Shown: piece after piece, positions 16,816 to 25,745 of the stretch | Layout: each line of letters starts with the position of its first letter | How positions within the stretch are numbered: position 1 is the stretch's first letter | Assembly: GCF_011801145.1 (NCBI RefSeq) | Contig: NZ_CP046172.1 | Location: 1,488,001 to 1,552,000, forward strand | From: Nocardia arthritidis | GTDB lineage: Bacteria; Actinomycetota; Actinomycetes; Mycobacteriales; Mycobacteriaceae | Direction of reading: 5' to 3' | DNA: 64,000 nt | Made by a program: the position numbers and the translations under genes | Notes under the pieces: generated by a model | What the model was told of the DNA's origin: nothing | Database searches by the model: none | The model's input: the letters and a program-made list of their open reading frames with translations, nothing else

Positions 16816-18173
16816 GAATGAGACGGTAGCGCAAGCAGTAGCTCCACCGCCCTGGCGGCGCTCTGCACCGCGCTCTCCATGGTGGCCGACCAGTCGGTCG
16901 CGGTCCAGTCGCCCGCCAGCACCAGCGTCGGCACCGAGGTGCGCTGGTCCGGGCGCAGCCCGTGCGTGCCGACCACTTGGGAGAAGGTGGCGCGCGGCAT
17001 TTTGACCACCTGTGCCGCAACGACTTTCGCGTCGTGGGCGGCCGGGTAGTAGCGGCGCAGCAGCTCGACCTGTTCGGTGACGATCTCCTCGTTGGACTTG
17101 TGGATCTGCTCGTACGCACCGCTGGTGGTCAGGCAGTAGAGCCAGGCCCGCTCGGTATCGCGGCCGGTCATCCGCTGCCGGTCGAAGACCTCGTCGATCA
17201 CGCCCGTGCCGCCGATCAGCGCCTCGAATTCGGATTTGGTGCCCAGCGGCCGGTCCAGATACAGGTTGGTGCTCACGATCGGGGTGTAGCCGAGTTTGTC
17301 GGCGGCCGCGTACAACTCGGCGTGTTCGGGCAGGTCGTCGAGCAGCCCGCCGACGGCCGAATTGGGCACCGCGCAGACCACCGCGTCGGCGGGCAGCACC
17401 GAGCCGTCGGCGAGCACGACGCCGGTGACCCGCCCGTCGGCGATCTGAATGCGCCGGGCCACCGCGCGATAGCGCACCTCGACGCCGTGCTTTTCGAAGT
17501 AGCGCAGTGCGCCGGTGATGTAGAGGGTGTCCAGATCGGTGGTCGGATAGCCGATGGTCGCGGGTCGGCGGTGTTTGACGCCGAGCCGGATGCCGGTGGC
17601 CATCACATCGGCGAGCACCTTCGCCGACTCCTGCCGCACCGGCTCCGCCGCGACCCCGAGCGCGAGCCAATCCCAAAGTGCTTCACGGGCTTTCGCTGGC
17701 ATGCCGATCCGCTGGAACCACTGCTCGGTGGTCAGGTCGGCGAGGTCGGCCGGTTGACGCAGGCACTGCCAGCCCAGGCGCAGCGTGGCCAGCAGCGCGC
17801 GGGCCCGCTCGACCGGGCTCGCGTCCGGATGCGCGCCGGATAGTGTGCGCAGCGCGCCGAGGCCCTTTGTATGCATGATGACGGCGCGGCCGCCGGGCCA
17901 GCGCAGCGTGCCCTGGTGCGGGAACTTGACGTACTGCCTGGTGCCGATGGTGCTCAGATAGCGGAACAGGTGGTCGTAGCCGCTGGCGATCACGTGCTGG
18001 CCGTTGTCGGGCGGATCGTCGACGGCGTCGACCGTCATGGCGTGGGTGCGTCCGCCGAGCCTGCCGCGGCGCTCCAACAGCGTCACCCGCTTACCCGCCT
18101 CGGCCAGCCAGACCGCGGCCGCGAGACCGGCCAGACCGCCGCCGATGACGACGTATTGTCGGGAATCGTTCAT
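16812..18173 (-). CDS. FAD-dependent hydroxysqualene dehydroxylase/desaturase-like protein (HpnE-like)
   Basis: 453 residues of the flavin amine oxidase/phytoene desaturase superfamily. [20 protein letters not shown] is the FAD site; [15 protein letters not shown] follows; [18 protein letters not shown] resembles the HpnE signature; [20 protein letters not shown] is the C-terminal FAD motif. HpnE completes squalene synthesis from presqualene diphosphate together with HpnC and HpnD, neither of which is in this window, so a related isoprenoid or carotenoid dehydrogenation is possible. Overlaps the TetR gene by 4 nt. The start ATG lies 97 nt downstream of the palindrome. Confidence 0.72.
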   Translation of the reverse strand: MNDSRQYVVIGGGLAGLAAAVWLAEAGKRVTLLERRGRLGGRTHAMTVDAVDDPPDNGQHVIASGYDHLFRYLSTIGTRQYVKFPHQGTLRWPGGRAVIMHTKGLGALRTLSGAHPDASPVERARALLATLRLGWQCLRQPADLADLTTEQWFQRIGMPAKAREALWDWLALGVAAEPVRQESAKVLADVMATGIRLGVKHRRPATIGYPTTDLDTLYITGALRYFEKHGVEVRYRAVARRIQIADGRVTGVVLADGSVLPADAVVCAVPNSAVGGLLDDLPEHAELYAAADKLGYTPIVSTNLYLDRPLGTKSEFEALIGGTGVIDEVFDRQRMTGRDTERAWLYCLTTSGAYEQIHKSNEEIVTEQVELLRRYYPAAHDAKVVAAQVVKMPRATFSQVVGTHGLRPDQRTSVPTLVLAGDWTATDWSATMESAVQSAARAVELLLALPSHS

Positions 18174-18269
18174 CGCCGCACTCCCTTTGGTGCTCGCGCG
18201 CGGTCGCCTTCGGACTGGTGGCTGGTCACCGAGCTACGGTGCGCGGCTATTCCGGTGTGGATGGGGACA

Positions 18270-18300
18270 GCGCTTAACTTACAATTCGTAAGTTAAGCGC
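18270..18300. promoter_or_regulatory. TetR-type operator palindrome
   Basis: GCGCTTAACTTAC (18270-18282) and GTAAGTTAAGCGC (18288-18300) form a perfect 13-bp inverted repeat with a 5-nt AATTC spacer. The CTTAC-N5-GTAAG core and AT-rich centre look like a TetR-family operator. It is positioned upstream of the HpnE-like/TetR operon and just below the stop of the 56-residue membrane gene. Confidence 0.75.
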
Positions 18301-18315
18301 GATTCCGGCGGCGGG

Positions 18316-18486
18316 TCAAGGGTGAACCGACAGCGACGGCGGCGTGGTATTCCGGTGCTCCGGCGAATCCTGATGCAGCAGAAGATAACCGAAGACCGCC
18401 GTGATGGCGGCGGCGAACGCGGCGGCGAGCAGCCGCGCCGCGATCGCGAGCAGCATGCGCCTGCCCTTCCGCGATGTAGCCACCAT
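18316..18486 (-). CDS. small single-pass membrane protein (56 residues)
   Basis: Reads MVATSRKGRRMLLAIAARL onward: a basic N-terminus, one hydrophobic helix of about 25 residues (LAAAFAAAITAVFGYLLL) and a short polar, Pro-rich tail ending SLSVHP. GGGAG lies 8 nt before the ATG, and codons show the high GC3 typical of the window. Function unknown; the topology suggests N-in with a short external tail. It may be co-transcribed with the HpnE-like gene 140 bp downstream, but the operator palindrome lies between them. Confidence 0.6.
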   Translation of the reverse strand: MVATSRKGRRMLLAIAARLLAAAFAAAITAVFGYLLLHQDSPEHRNTTPPSLSVHP

Positions 18487-18667
18487 TTCTCACTCCCGCA
18501 TCGTGTGCCCGTTGTGTGCCGCAAGGGGTGTCGGCCGCGGGCCGCCCAGTGTTAGCAACTGTGCGGCAACTTGCATTGTGTGCGATGTTCGACGTGAGAT
18601 GTCGCAGGCGCGGCGGTAGCCCTTGTTTGCTATGCTCTGTTCGACGGATTGTCGGTACGCTGCCGCC

Positions 18668-19240
18668 ATGCGCACCCTGATCAGCACCGCCTTCATCTCC
18701 CTCGACGGCGTCATGGAGGCTCCGGGTGGCGAACCCGGCTACCGCAATTCCGGATGGACCTTCAAGAACATCGAATTCGTGCCCGAGGCATACGAGATCA
18801 AGCAGCGCGAGCAGGACGAATCCACCGCGATCCTGCTGGGCCGGGTCAGCTACCAGGCCTTCAGTCCGGTGTGGCCGAAGATGGCGGAGTTCAGCGGCTA
18901 CAAGGCCATGCCGAAATACGTCGTCTCGACCACCCTGACCGACCAGGACCTGGTCGCCGACTGGGGGCAGACCACGATCCTGCGCACACTCGACGAGGTC
19001 GCCGCGCTCAAACAGACCGAAGGCGGCCCGATCATCGTCCACGGCAGCGCCGCCCTGAACCACGGCCTCGCCGACGCGGGCCTCATCGACCGCTACCACC
19101 TGCTCGTCTTCCCGCTGCTGCTTGGTGCGGGCAAGCGACTGTTCCCCGCGACGGACAAAGACGCCCAGAAGCTGAAGCTGGTCGAATCCGAGGTCTACTC
19201 GAATGGGTTGCAGAAGAACGTCTTCGACGTCGTTCACTGA
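18668..19240 (+). CDS. dihydrofolate reductase family protein (RibD C-terminal-like)
   Basis: 190-residue member of the RibD_C/DHFR-like fold, which reduces pteridine- or pyrimidine-like substrates with NADPH. Motifs: ISTAFISLDGVMEAPGG at the N-terminus, ILLGRVSYQAF, KYVVSTTL, IIVHGSAALNHGLADAGLIDRYHLLVFPLLLGAGKRLF. The in-frame ATG at 18623 adds 15 unlikely residues (CSTDCRYAAA), so the ATG at 18668 is preferred. It is not in a riboflavin operon, so a standalone reductase of unknown substrate is the cautious call. Confidence 0.85.
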   Translation: MRTLISTAFISLDGVMEAPGGEPGYRNSGWTFKNIEFVPEAYEIKQREQDESTAILLGRVSYQAFSPVWPKMAEFSGYKAMPKYVVSTTLTDQDLVADWGQTTILRTLDEVAALKQTEGGPIIVHGSAALNHGLADAGLIDRYHLLVFPLLLGAGKRLFPATDKDAQKLKLVESEVYSNGLQKNVFDVVH

Positions 19241-19443
19241 ACGCGACCCTTGGAATCCGCGTAGCGATCGGCGTCGCGCGTATGGGAAGCCGGAATCTAT
19301 GCGGTAGCAGCGTCATTCGGCATGCGCGCCCGGGCCGAGTGTGAGTTCCCGCATGGTGGTTGGTTTCTCGGGTATGCGATAGCTGGCGCGGGAAGCTGAT
19401 GGTTATGCGGGAACGAATTACCTACGGACGCAATGCGGGTGGG

Positions 19444-20223
19444 TCAGGCGGGGGCGGGTTGGCAGCGCGGGCAGAAGTAGATGCCGCGCTCGCGTTGGAT
19501 GATTCGGTCGTTGTCGGGGAAGGTTTCGCCTAGCAGCCGAACCACTAGCGCGGTGCCGCAACGTTGGCATGGTCGGCGCTGGCGGCCGTAGGCGATTGGG
19601 CGCCAGGGTGGTTCGTGTGCGGCCTTGGTCAGTATCCGGTGTGCCTCGTGCACCAGTGCGGGCAGATCGGGCACGGCCGCCACCGGCGTCGCCGGATGGA
19701 TCCGGCGCAGATAGCAGACCTCGCTCCGGTAGATATTGCCGATACCCGCCAGATTCCGCTGATCCAGCAGCGCCAGCCCGATCGGCTGATCCGGATGCTC
19801 CGTCAGCCGCCGAACCGCCTCGGCCGCATCCCAGTTCGGCCCGAGCAGATCCGGGCCCAGATGGTCGGTGGCGGTATGTTCCTCATCCACCCGCAGCACC
19901 TCGACGAGGCCGAGCGAAAACCCGACCGCCTCTATCTCGTCCGTGCCGAGCACCACCCGCGCCTGCACGCGCGGCCTGGTCCACCGCTGCCCGCAGTGGA
20001 ACACCCGCCACTCACCCTCCATCTTCAGATGGGTATGCACACTCACCGTCGGCGTCCGGATGAACAGGTGTTTCCCATAACTGCCAACGCTTTCCACCGC
20101 CTGCCCGACCAGATCCACGGTCGCATACCGAGGCACCCGAAAATCACTGCGCGCCAACACTTTCCCCGCTAGCTCCGCGCGCAGCCGAGCAGCAGTGCGA
20201 AACACCGTGTCACCCTCAGGCAT
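19444..20223 (-). CDS. nei: endonuclease VIII-like DNA glycosylase
   Basis: Base-excision repair enzyme removing oxidised bases and cutting abasic sites (beta,delta elimination). 259 residues. MPEGDTVFRTAARL gives catalytic Pro2-Glu3; YGKHLFIR carries a conserved Lys; HTHLKMEGEW, LLDQRNLAGIGNIYRSEVC (helix-two-turn-helix) and a C-terminal zinc finger (CQRCG, FPDNDRIIQRERGIYFCPRC) are present. The start codon overlaps by 8 nt the end of a repeat ORF that itself overlaps lhr, so lhr and nei appear translationally linked. The lhr-nei neighbourhood is also found in M. tuberculosis (Rv3296-Rv3297). Confidence 0.93.
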   Translation of the reverse strand: MPEGDTVFRTAARLRAELAGKVLARSDFRVPRYATVDLVGQAVESVGSYGKHLFIRTPTVSVHTHLKMEGEWRVFHCGQRWTRPRVQARVVLGTDEIEAVGFSLGLVEVLRVDEEHTATDHLGPDLLGPNWDAAEAVRRLTEHPDQPIGLALLDQRNLAGIGNIYRSEVCYLRRIHPATPVAAVPDLPALVHEAHRILTKAAHEPPWRPIAYGRQRRPCQRCGTALVVRLLGETFPDNDRIIQRERGIYFCPRCQPAPA

Positions 20224-20512
20224 CACACCCCAAATCTCGCCACCCAACCGCCGGACTGGACCGGTTGATTGCGCGGCCGGGACCTATTGGGCCGGGCTGG
20301 CTGGTGGTGCTGCCTGAGCCTGGTGGGTTGGATTGGCTGGTGGTGCTGGCCGAGCCTGCCAGGCTGGACTGGCTGATGGTACTGCCTGGGCCTGCCGGGT
20401 TGGACTGGCTGATGGTGCTGCCTGAGTCTGCTGGGCCGGATTGGCTGATGGTGCTGTCCGGGCGCGCTGGGCCGGATCTGCTGGGGGCTTTGATTCCGCT
20501 GTGCGCGTTCAT
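20216..20512 (-). CDS. tandem-repeat ORF joining lhr and nei (98 residues)
   Basis: Open frame whose ATG overlaps the lhr stop (ATGA) and whose stop lies inside the first codons of nei. Residues 20-80 are five tandem 12-residue units (type STISQSGPADSG), a 36-bp DNA repeat. The ends are non-repetitive. Codons use more A at third positions (CCA, GCA, TCA, CAA) than neighbours, so a conventional protein is doubtful; the frame may serve to carry ribosomes from lhr to nei, or be an expanded repeat that happened to stay open. No ribosome-binding site except lhr read-through. Function unknown. Confidence 0.45.
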   Translation of the reverse strand: MNAHSGIKAPSRSGPARPDSTISQSGPADSGSTISQSNPAGPGSTISQSSLAGSASTTSQSNPPGSGSTTSQPGPIGPGRAINRSSPAVGWRDLGCDA

Positions 20513-23500
20513 ATTTGACGCCTGAGGCGGAGGCCGCGGGGGGTGGTGGCGAATCCGGCCTCGGTGAGGAAGGCGGCGAAGGTGTTGCCGTGTACGGAAT
20601 CTCCGTCGACCTTGTCGATGACGATGGAGTCGACCCGGCGGCTGTGCACGAGATCGGCGAGTGCGGTGGCGGCGGCGTTGCGGATATCCGGGTCCTCGGT
20701 GAAGGTGAGCAGGGTTTTGCCGCCGCGTTCCAGGTAGAGGACGAGTTCGCCGCCGACCAACACCACCAGTGCCCCCGCCTTGCGGCCGGGGCGGTGGCCG
20801 CTGTCCGCGTCGCCCTTCGGCCACGGCAGCGCAGCGCCGTATGGATTGGCCGGATCGCAGGCGGCAAGGGCCATCGCCTTGGTTGCGGCATCCTTCTGCT
20901 CGGTGCCGGGGCGGGCGCGTTCGGTGTCGAAGGAACGCAGGCGATCCACCACATCGGTGGTGGAGAACTGGGCACCGCCGAGGGAATCGACGAAATAGCC
21001 GCGGCGGCAGCGGCCCCGGTCCTCGAATTCGGTGAGCACCCGGTACATCAGGGCGAATCCGCCGGGCACGCCCTCGTTCTGCACCGAGCCCCTGGTCAGC
21101 ACGCCGTACCGCTCCAGCAGCATGTCGGCCGTCGCATGTGCGCGAACAGTGTTGTCCGCCACCCGATCCGGCAGCAGCGACCAGCGCCCCGCCACCGCGG
21201 GCGGCCCGGTCCGGCTCGGCATATTCGGTCTGGGCAGGTAGGCCCGGCCGCGTGGTGTTCGGCGCGGCGTGCGATGCGCCGTCGTGGTCCTCGACGTGCC
21301 GGACAGCAGCGCCCGCACCGGCGCGAAGGTGTCGCCGGCCACCAACCCGGCCCACACCAGATCCCACAGCGCCGCAGCCACTTTCGCGTCATCGAGCAAA
21401 CCGCTGGCGTCGGATAGCTGGCGGAAGAAGTAAGCCCCGCCGCCGTGCAATATAGGCGGTGGCAGCGGCGTCGACGCGCGTGTGATCGACTTCCCCTCTG
21501 CCGCAACACTGCTCGGCTGCTTATCCCGCGCGGTAGTGCCGCCCGAGCGCACACCATCGCTCGAATCGACCTCCGGTGCGTCCACGGTCCGCGACGCACG
21601 ACCGGACTGTGTTTCCCGATCCGTCTGATCGGTCCAATCCGGCTGATTCGGGTCTGCCGCAGGACTGTCCTGCGCGGCCGAGGCGGCCCCTCGCTGCCCC
21701 CGGCGTCGAGCAGCGCTGCGCGAGCGCGCCTCGCCGCTGGATTCGATGTCCGATGCATCCGGCGGATCGATCGAATCCGGCTGATTCGGTAGGGCGTCTG
21801 CCGCAGGACTGCCCGGAGCGCCTCGCTGTCCGCGGCGTCGAGCAGCGCTGTGCGCGCCGCTGGATTCGATGTCCGATATATCCAGCGCATCGTCGGTCCA
21901 TGGCGCGCCGCCGCGTTGTCCGGACCGGCGGCCTAACGTCGAATCCGGCTGCGCCTCAACGTCACCCGGCAGATCGTCGAGTGAAACCGGCGGTCGGATC
22001 GCGGGCAGACCGTCGGATTCCGGCACCGGGGTCCATGCGGCGATCGACGCGCCGAGCGCGGTGAGCAGGCGCAGGTGCAGCTCGGTCAGCTCGATCTCGT
22101 CCGGCGGCGGCAAGGTGAAGGGGGCCTGGTCGGCCAGGTGCAGTGCGATCCAGCCGTCCTTGGCGGTGATCGAGCCGTGCCCGGACCAGATGACCTCGCC
22201 GGTGGCCATGAGCTCGTCCAGCATGGCGGGGGAGTAGTCGCGGACCCGGGCGGGCAGGATCAGCGATTCCCAGGCGGAGGCCGGAATCGGCACGCCGGCA
22301 AGCTGTTCCACCACCGCGGCGACACCGTCGACGCCGCGCAGCTCACCGGTGCCGACATGCTGCCAGGCCGGAAGGAAGCGACCGAAAGCGGCGGTGGCCA
22401 CCGGTTCCACCTCGTGCCGGGCCGCGGCCAGCGAGCGGCGGCGCAGCCTGCGCAGCACCTGTGCGTCGCACCATTCGCTGCCACCGGCCGACGGCGTGAA
22501 TTCGCCCTCCACCACCCGTTTCTCGGCCACCAGCTGATGCAGTGCCGCGGCGGCGACGGCGGTGCCGAGCCCGAACCGTTCGGCCACCGCCTCGGTGGCG
22601 AACGGGCCGTGCGTGCGGGCGTAGCGGCCGACGAGGTCGCCGAGCGGATCGGCGACCGGCTCGATGAACGCGGCCGGTGTGCCGATCGGCAGCGGCACCC
22701 CCAGCGCATCACGCAGCCGGGCGGCGTCCTCCACCGCGGCCCACCAGCTCCGTCCGGCGAACGAAACCTCCAGTGCCCGACGCGATTTCAGCAGCTCGGC
22801 GAACCAGGGCGCCGGATCGTCCACGCAGCGGTCGCGCGCTTCGGCGGCGGTGAGCGGGCCGAGCAACCGCAGCAGATCCGCCAGCCCCTCCAGATCGCGC
22901 GCCTGCCGATCGGGTGTCAGCCGCTGCAGTTCCCGCTCGGTGAGTTCCAGCACCGACGCGTCGAGCAGTTCGCGCAATTCGACCCGGCCGAGCAGTTCGG
23001 CGAGCAGCCCGGAATCCAAGGACAAGGCCGCGGCGCGGCGTTCGGCGAGCGGGCTGTCCCCGTCGTACATGAACTGGCCGATGTAGGAGAACAGCAGTGA
23101 GTTCGCGAACGGTGACGGTGTCGCGGTCTCCACCTCGACCAGACGCAGCTGCCTGCGCGCCACCCGGCCGAGCAGATCCCGCAGCGCGGGCAGATCGTAG
23201 ACGTCGCGCAGACATTCCCGCACCGTCTCCAACAGAATCGGGAATTCGGGGAATTTGCGCGCGACATCGAGCAGCTGGGCCGAGCGCTGCCGCTGCTGCC
23301 ACAGCGGTGCGCGCTTACCCGGATCCCGGCGCGGCAGCAGCAACGCCCGCGCCGCGCATTCGCGGAACCGGGACGCGAAAAGCGCTGAGCCGCCGACCTG
23401 TTCGGTGACGATATCGTCGATTTCGTCCGGCTCGAAGACGAAGAGCTCCGCGCCGGGCGGATCGTCGGTGGTGTCGGGCAGCCGCACCACGATGCCGTCG

Positions 23501-25638
23501 TCGGAGGCGTTGGGCGCGGCGTCGACCCCGAACCGCTCACGCAGCCGCGCGCCGACGGCCAGCGCCCACGCCGCGTGCACCGGTAACCCGTACGGCGAGT
23601 GCAGCACCAGCCGCCAGTCGCCGAGTTCGTCGCGGAACCGCTCGACCACCAGGGTCCGGTCGGTGGGGAGGTGTCCGGTGGCGGTGCGCTGCTCGTCCAG
23701 CAGCGCGATCAGATTCGATCGGGCGAAATCGTCCAATCCGGCCGCGGCGGTGAGCTTTTCCAGAGTTTCCTGGCTGCCGCCCGCCTTGCGCACGAATTCG
23801 CCCAGCGCGGCGCCGAGTTCGGCGGGACGGCCGAGCCCGTCGCCATGCCAGAACGGCAACCGGCCGGGCTGGCCGAACGCGGGTGTCACCAGCACCCGGT
23901 CGAAGGTGATCTCCTCGATCCGCCAGCTGGTGGCGCCGAGCGCGAACACATCGCCGACCCGCGACTCGTAGACCATCTCCTCGTCGAGTTCGCCCACCCG
24001 CGAAGCCTTTTCGCCGACCATGAACACCGCGAACATGCCGCGGTCCGGGATCGCGCCGCCCGAGGTGACCGCCAGTCGCTGCGCGCCGGGTCGTCCGGTG
24101 AGTGTGCCGGCGTCCCGGTCCCACACCAGTCGCGGTCGTAGCTCGGCGAATTCGTCGGAGGGGTAGCGCCCTGCGAGCAGATCGAGCACCGACTCGTAGG
24201 CGGAACGCGGCAGCGCCGCGTAACTGCCGGTGCCCCTTACCGTTTCGAACCAGGCGTCGACGTCGATCGGCTCCAGCGCGCAGGCCGCGACGGTCTGCTG
24301 GGCCAGGATGTCCAGCGGATGCGCGGGCAGCCGCAACTCCTCGATCCGGCCCTCGGTCATCCGCTGGGCGGTGACAGCGCAATGAATCACATCGGTGCGG
24401 TGTTTGGGGAACAGCACGCCGCGTGAGATCTCGCCGACCTGATGTCCGGCGCGGCCGATGCGTTGCAGCCCGCTCGCCACCGACGGCGGCGCCTCGACCT
24501 GGACCACGAGATCGACCGCACCCATATCGATGCCGAGTTCGAGGCTGCTGGTGGCGACGACGCAGCGCAACCGCCCGCTCTTCAGATCGTCCTCGATCAG
24601 CGCCCGCTGCTCCTTGCTCACCGACCCGTGGTGCGCGCGGGCCAACAGCTCACCCGCGCCGTGGATCACCTCGGTGGACGGGCCGAGTTGCGCGGGCGGC
24701 GGATGTGCGGTGTCCACCGGATCGCCGATGCGCGCCGCGTATGCCTCGTTGAGCCGCGCGGTGAGTCGTTCGGCCAGCCTGCGCGAGTTGGCGAATACGA
24801 TCGATGACCGGTGTCGCAGAACGAGATCCACGATGGCCTCGTCGACGTGCGGCCAGATCGAGCCCGGCTGGTCGGATTCCTCACCCGGTTCGGTCATATC
24901 CGGGATCGGCACCCGGACCGACAGGTCGAAGGTTTTGGGCGCGGGCGGCGCGACGACGGTGATCGGCGCATTGCCGACCAGGAACCGGCCCACCTCCTCA
25001 GGCGGCCGCACGGTCGCCGACAGGCCGATACGCTGAGCCGGGCGTACCTGCTCACCCTCCGACGCCGTTACCAACTGATCCAGCCGGGCCAGCGAAAGCG
25101 CAAGGTGTGCACCGCGTTTGGAGCCCGCGATGGCGTGCACCTCATCGACGATCACGGTTCGCACCGTGCGCAAGGTCTCCCTGGCGGCCGAGGTCAGCAT
25201 CAGGAACAGCGACTCGGGCGTGGTGATGAGGATGTCGGGCGGGGTGCGCTGCATGGCCCGGCGCTCGGCCGCGCCGGTATCGCCGGAGCGGACCCCGACG
25301 GTGATGTCGGGTGGTTCGAGTCCGAGCCGTTTCGCGGTCTGGGTGATGCCGACCAACGGTGCGCGCAGGTTGCGTTCCACGTCCACGGCCAGCGCCTTCA
25401 GCGGCGAAACGTACAGCACGGTCGTCCCGACAGGGGACTTGACAGTCGGTTTGTCCCGTATGGCCAATTGATCTATCGCCCACAGGAATGCCGACAGCGT
25501 TTTGCCCGATCCGGTCGGCGCGATGACCAGCGTGTGCTCACCCGCCGCGATCGCGCGCCACGCGCCCAACTGAGCGGCCGTCGGCGCCGGAAAAGCGCCG
25601 TCGAACCACTCTCGGGTCGCGGTGGAGAACGGGGTCAT
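20509..25638 (-). CDS. lhr: ATP-dependent DNA helicase Lhr, with an enlarged linker
   Basis: Superfamily 2 3'-to-5' helicase for DNA repair, 1709 residues. Walker A APTGSGKT at 40-47, DEVH box at 165-168, motif III GLSATVRPP, motif VI QRIGRAGHQ; the WH and beta-barrel Lhr-core and a long C-terminal domain follow (GGAYFFRQLSD; GRWSLLPDRV). M. tuberculosis Lhr is about 1500 residues; the excess is largely residues 1225-1386, a polar, repetitive linker with two or three imperfect copies of a block built on ARRRGQRGA and DIESSG, absent from the standard family layout. The ATG at 25638 gives the family N-terminus. Mycobacterial Lhr is induced by DNA damage. Confidence 0.93.
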   Translation of the reverse strand: MTPFSTATREWFDGAFPAPTAAQLGAWRAIAAGEHTLVIAPTGSGKTLSAFLWAIDQLAIRDKPTVKSPVGTTVLYVSPLKALAVDVERNLRAPLVGITQTAKRLGLEPPDITVGVRSGDTGAAERRAMQRTPPDILITTPESLFLMLTSAARETLRTVRTVIVDEVHAIAGSKRGAHLALSLARLDQLVTASEGEQVRPAQRIGLSATVRPPEEVGRFLVGNAPITVVAPPAPKTFDLSVRVPIPDMTEPGEESDQPGSIWPHVDEAIVDLVLRHRSSIVFANSRRLAERLTARLNEAYAARIGDPVDTAHPPPAQLGPSTEVIHGAGELLARAHHGSVSKEQRALIEDDLKSGRLRCVVATSSLELGIDMGAVDLVVQVEAPPSVASGLQRIGRAGHQVGEISRGVLFPKHRTDVIHCAVTAQRMTEGRIEELRLPAHPLDILAQQTVAACALEPIDVDAWFETVRGTGSYAALPRSAYESVLDLLAGRYPSDEFAELRPRLVWDRDAGTLTGRPGAQRLAVTSGGAIPDRGMFAVFMVGEKASRVGELDEEMVYESRVGDVFALGATSWRIEEITFDRVLVTPAFGQPGRLPFWHGDGLGRPAELGAALGEFVRKAGGSQETLEKLTAAAGLDDFARSNLIALLDEQRTATGHLPTDRTLVVERFRDELGDWRLVLHSPYGLPVHAAWALAVGARLRERFGVDAAPNASDDGIVVRLPDTTDDPPGAELFVFEPDEIDDIVTEQVGGSALFASRFRECAARALLLPRRDPGKRAPLWQQRQRSAQLLDVARKFPEFPILLETVRECLRDVYDLPALRDLLGRVARRQLRLVEVETATPSPFANSLLFSYIGQFMYDGDSPLAERRAAALSLDSGLLAELLGRVELRELLDASVLELTERELQRLTPDRQARDLEGLADLLRLLGPLTAAEARDRCVDDPAPWFAELLKSRRALEVSFAGRSWWAAVEDAARLRDALGVPLPIGTPAAFIEPVADPLGDLVGRYARTHGPFATEAVAERFGLGTAVAAAALHQLVAEKRVVEGEFTPSAGGSEWCDAQVLRRLRRRSLAAARHEVEPVATAAFGRFLPAWQHVGTGELRGVDGVAAVVEQLAGVPIPASAWESLILPARVRDYSPAMLDELMATGEVIWSGHGSITAKDGWIALHLADQAPFTLPPPDEIELTELHLRLLTALGASIAAWTPVPESDGLPAIRPPVSLDDLPGDVEAQPDSTLGRRSGQRGGAPWTDDALDISDIESSGAHSAARRRGQRGAPGSPAADALPNQPDSIDPPDASDIESSGEARSRSAARRRGQRGAASAAQDSPAADPNQPDWTDQTDRETQSGRASRTVDAPEVDSSDGVRSGGTTARDKQPSSVAAEGKSITRASTPLPPPILHGGGAYFFRQLSDASGLLDDAKVAAALWDLVWAGLVAGDTFAPVRALLSGTSRTTTAHRTPRRTPRGRAYLPRPNMPSRTGPPAVAGRWSLLPDRVADNTVRAHATADMLLERYGVLTRGSVQNEGVPGGFALMYRVLTEFEDRGRCRRGYFVDSLGGAQFSTTDVVDRLRSFDTERARPGTEQKDAATKAMALAACDPANPYGAALPWPKGDADSGHRPGRKAGALVVLVGGELVLYLERGGKTLLTFTEDPDIRNAAATALADLVHSRRVDSIVIDKVDGDSVHGNTFAAFLTEAGFATTPRGLRLRRQI

Positions 25639-25745
25639 GGCATCAGTGTGCCTCGCGGCACCGACAAGATCGCCCGCCGTCCGCGCGCAGCGAAGCGGGA
25701 GCAATCGGATTACGGCTGGCATTCGCGCGCCGTAGGCTTCCATCC

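Noticed and set aside
19345..19414. 10-bp inverted repeat (GTTCCCGCAT and ATGCGGGAAC) with a 50-nt gap after the DHFR-like gene
   Set aside because: The spacing is too wide for a convincing terminator or operator and there is no supporting context.
20265..20525. Plus-strand open frame with LDWLMVLP repeats opposite the bridge ORF
   Set aside because: It is the complement of the same 36-bp repeat, with no ribosome site and no connection to neighbouring genes.
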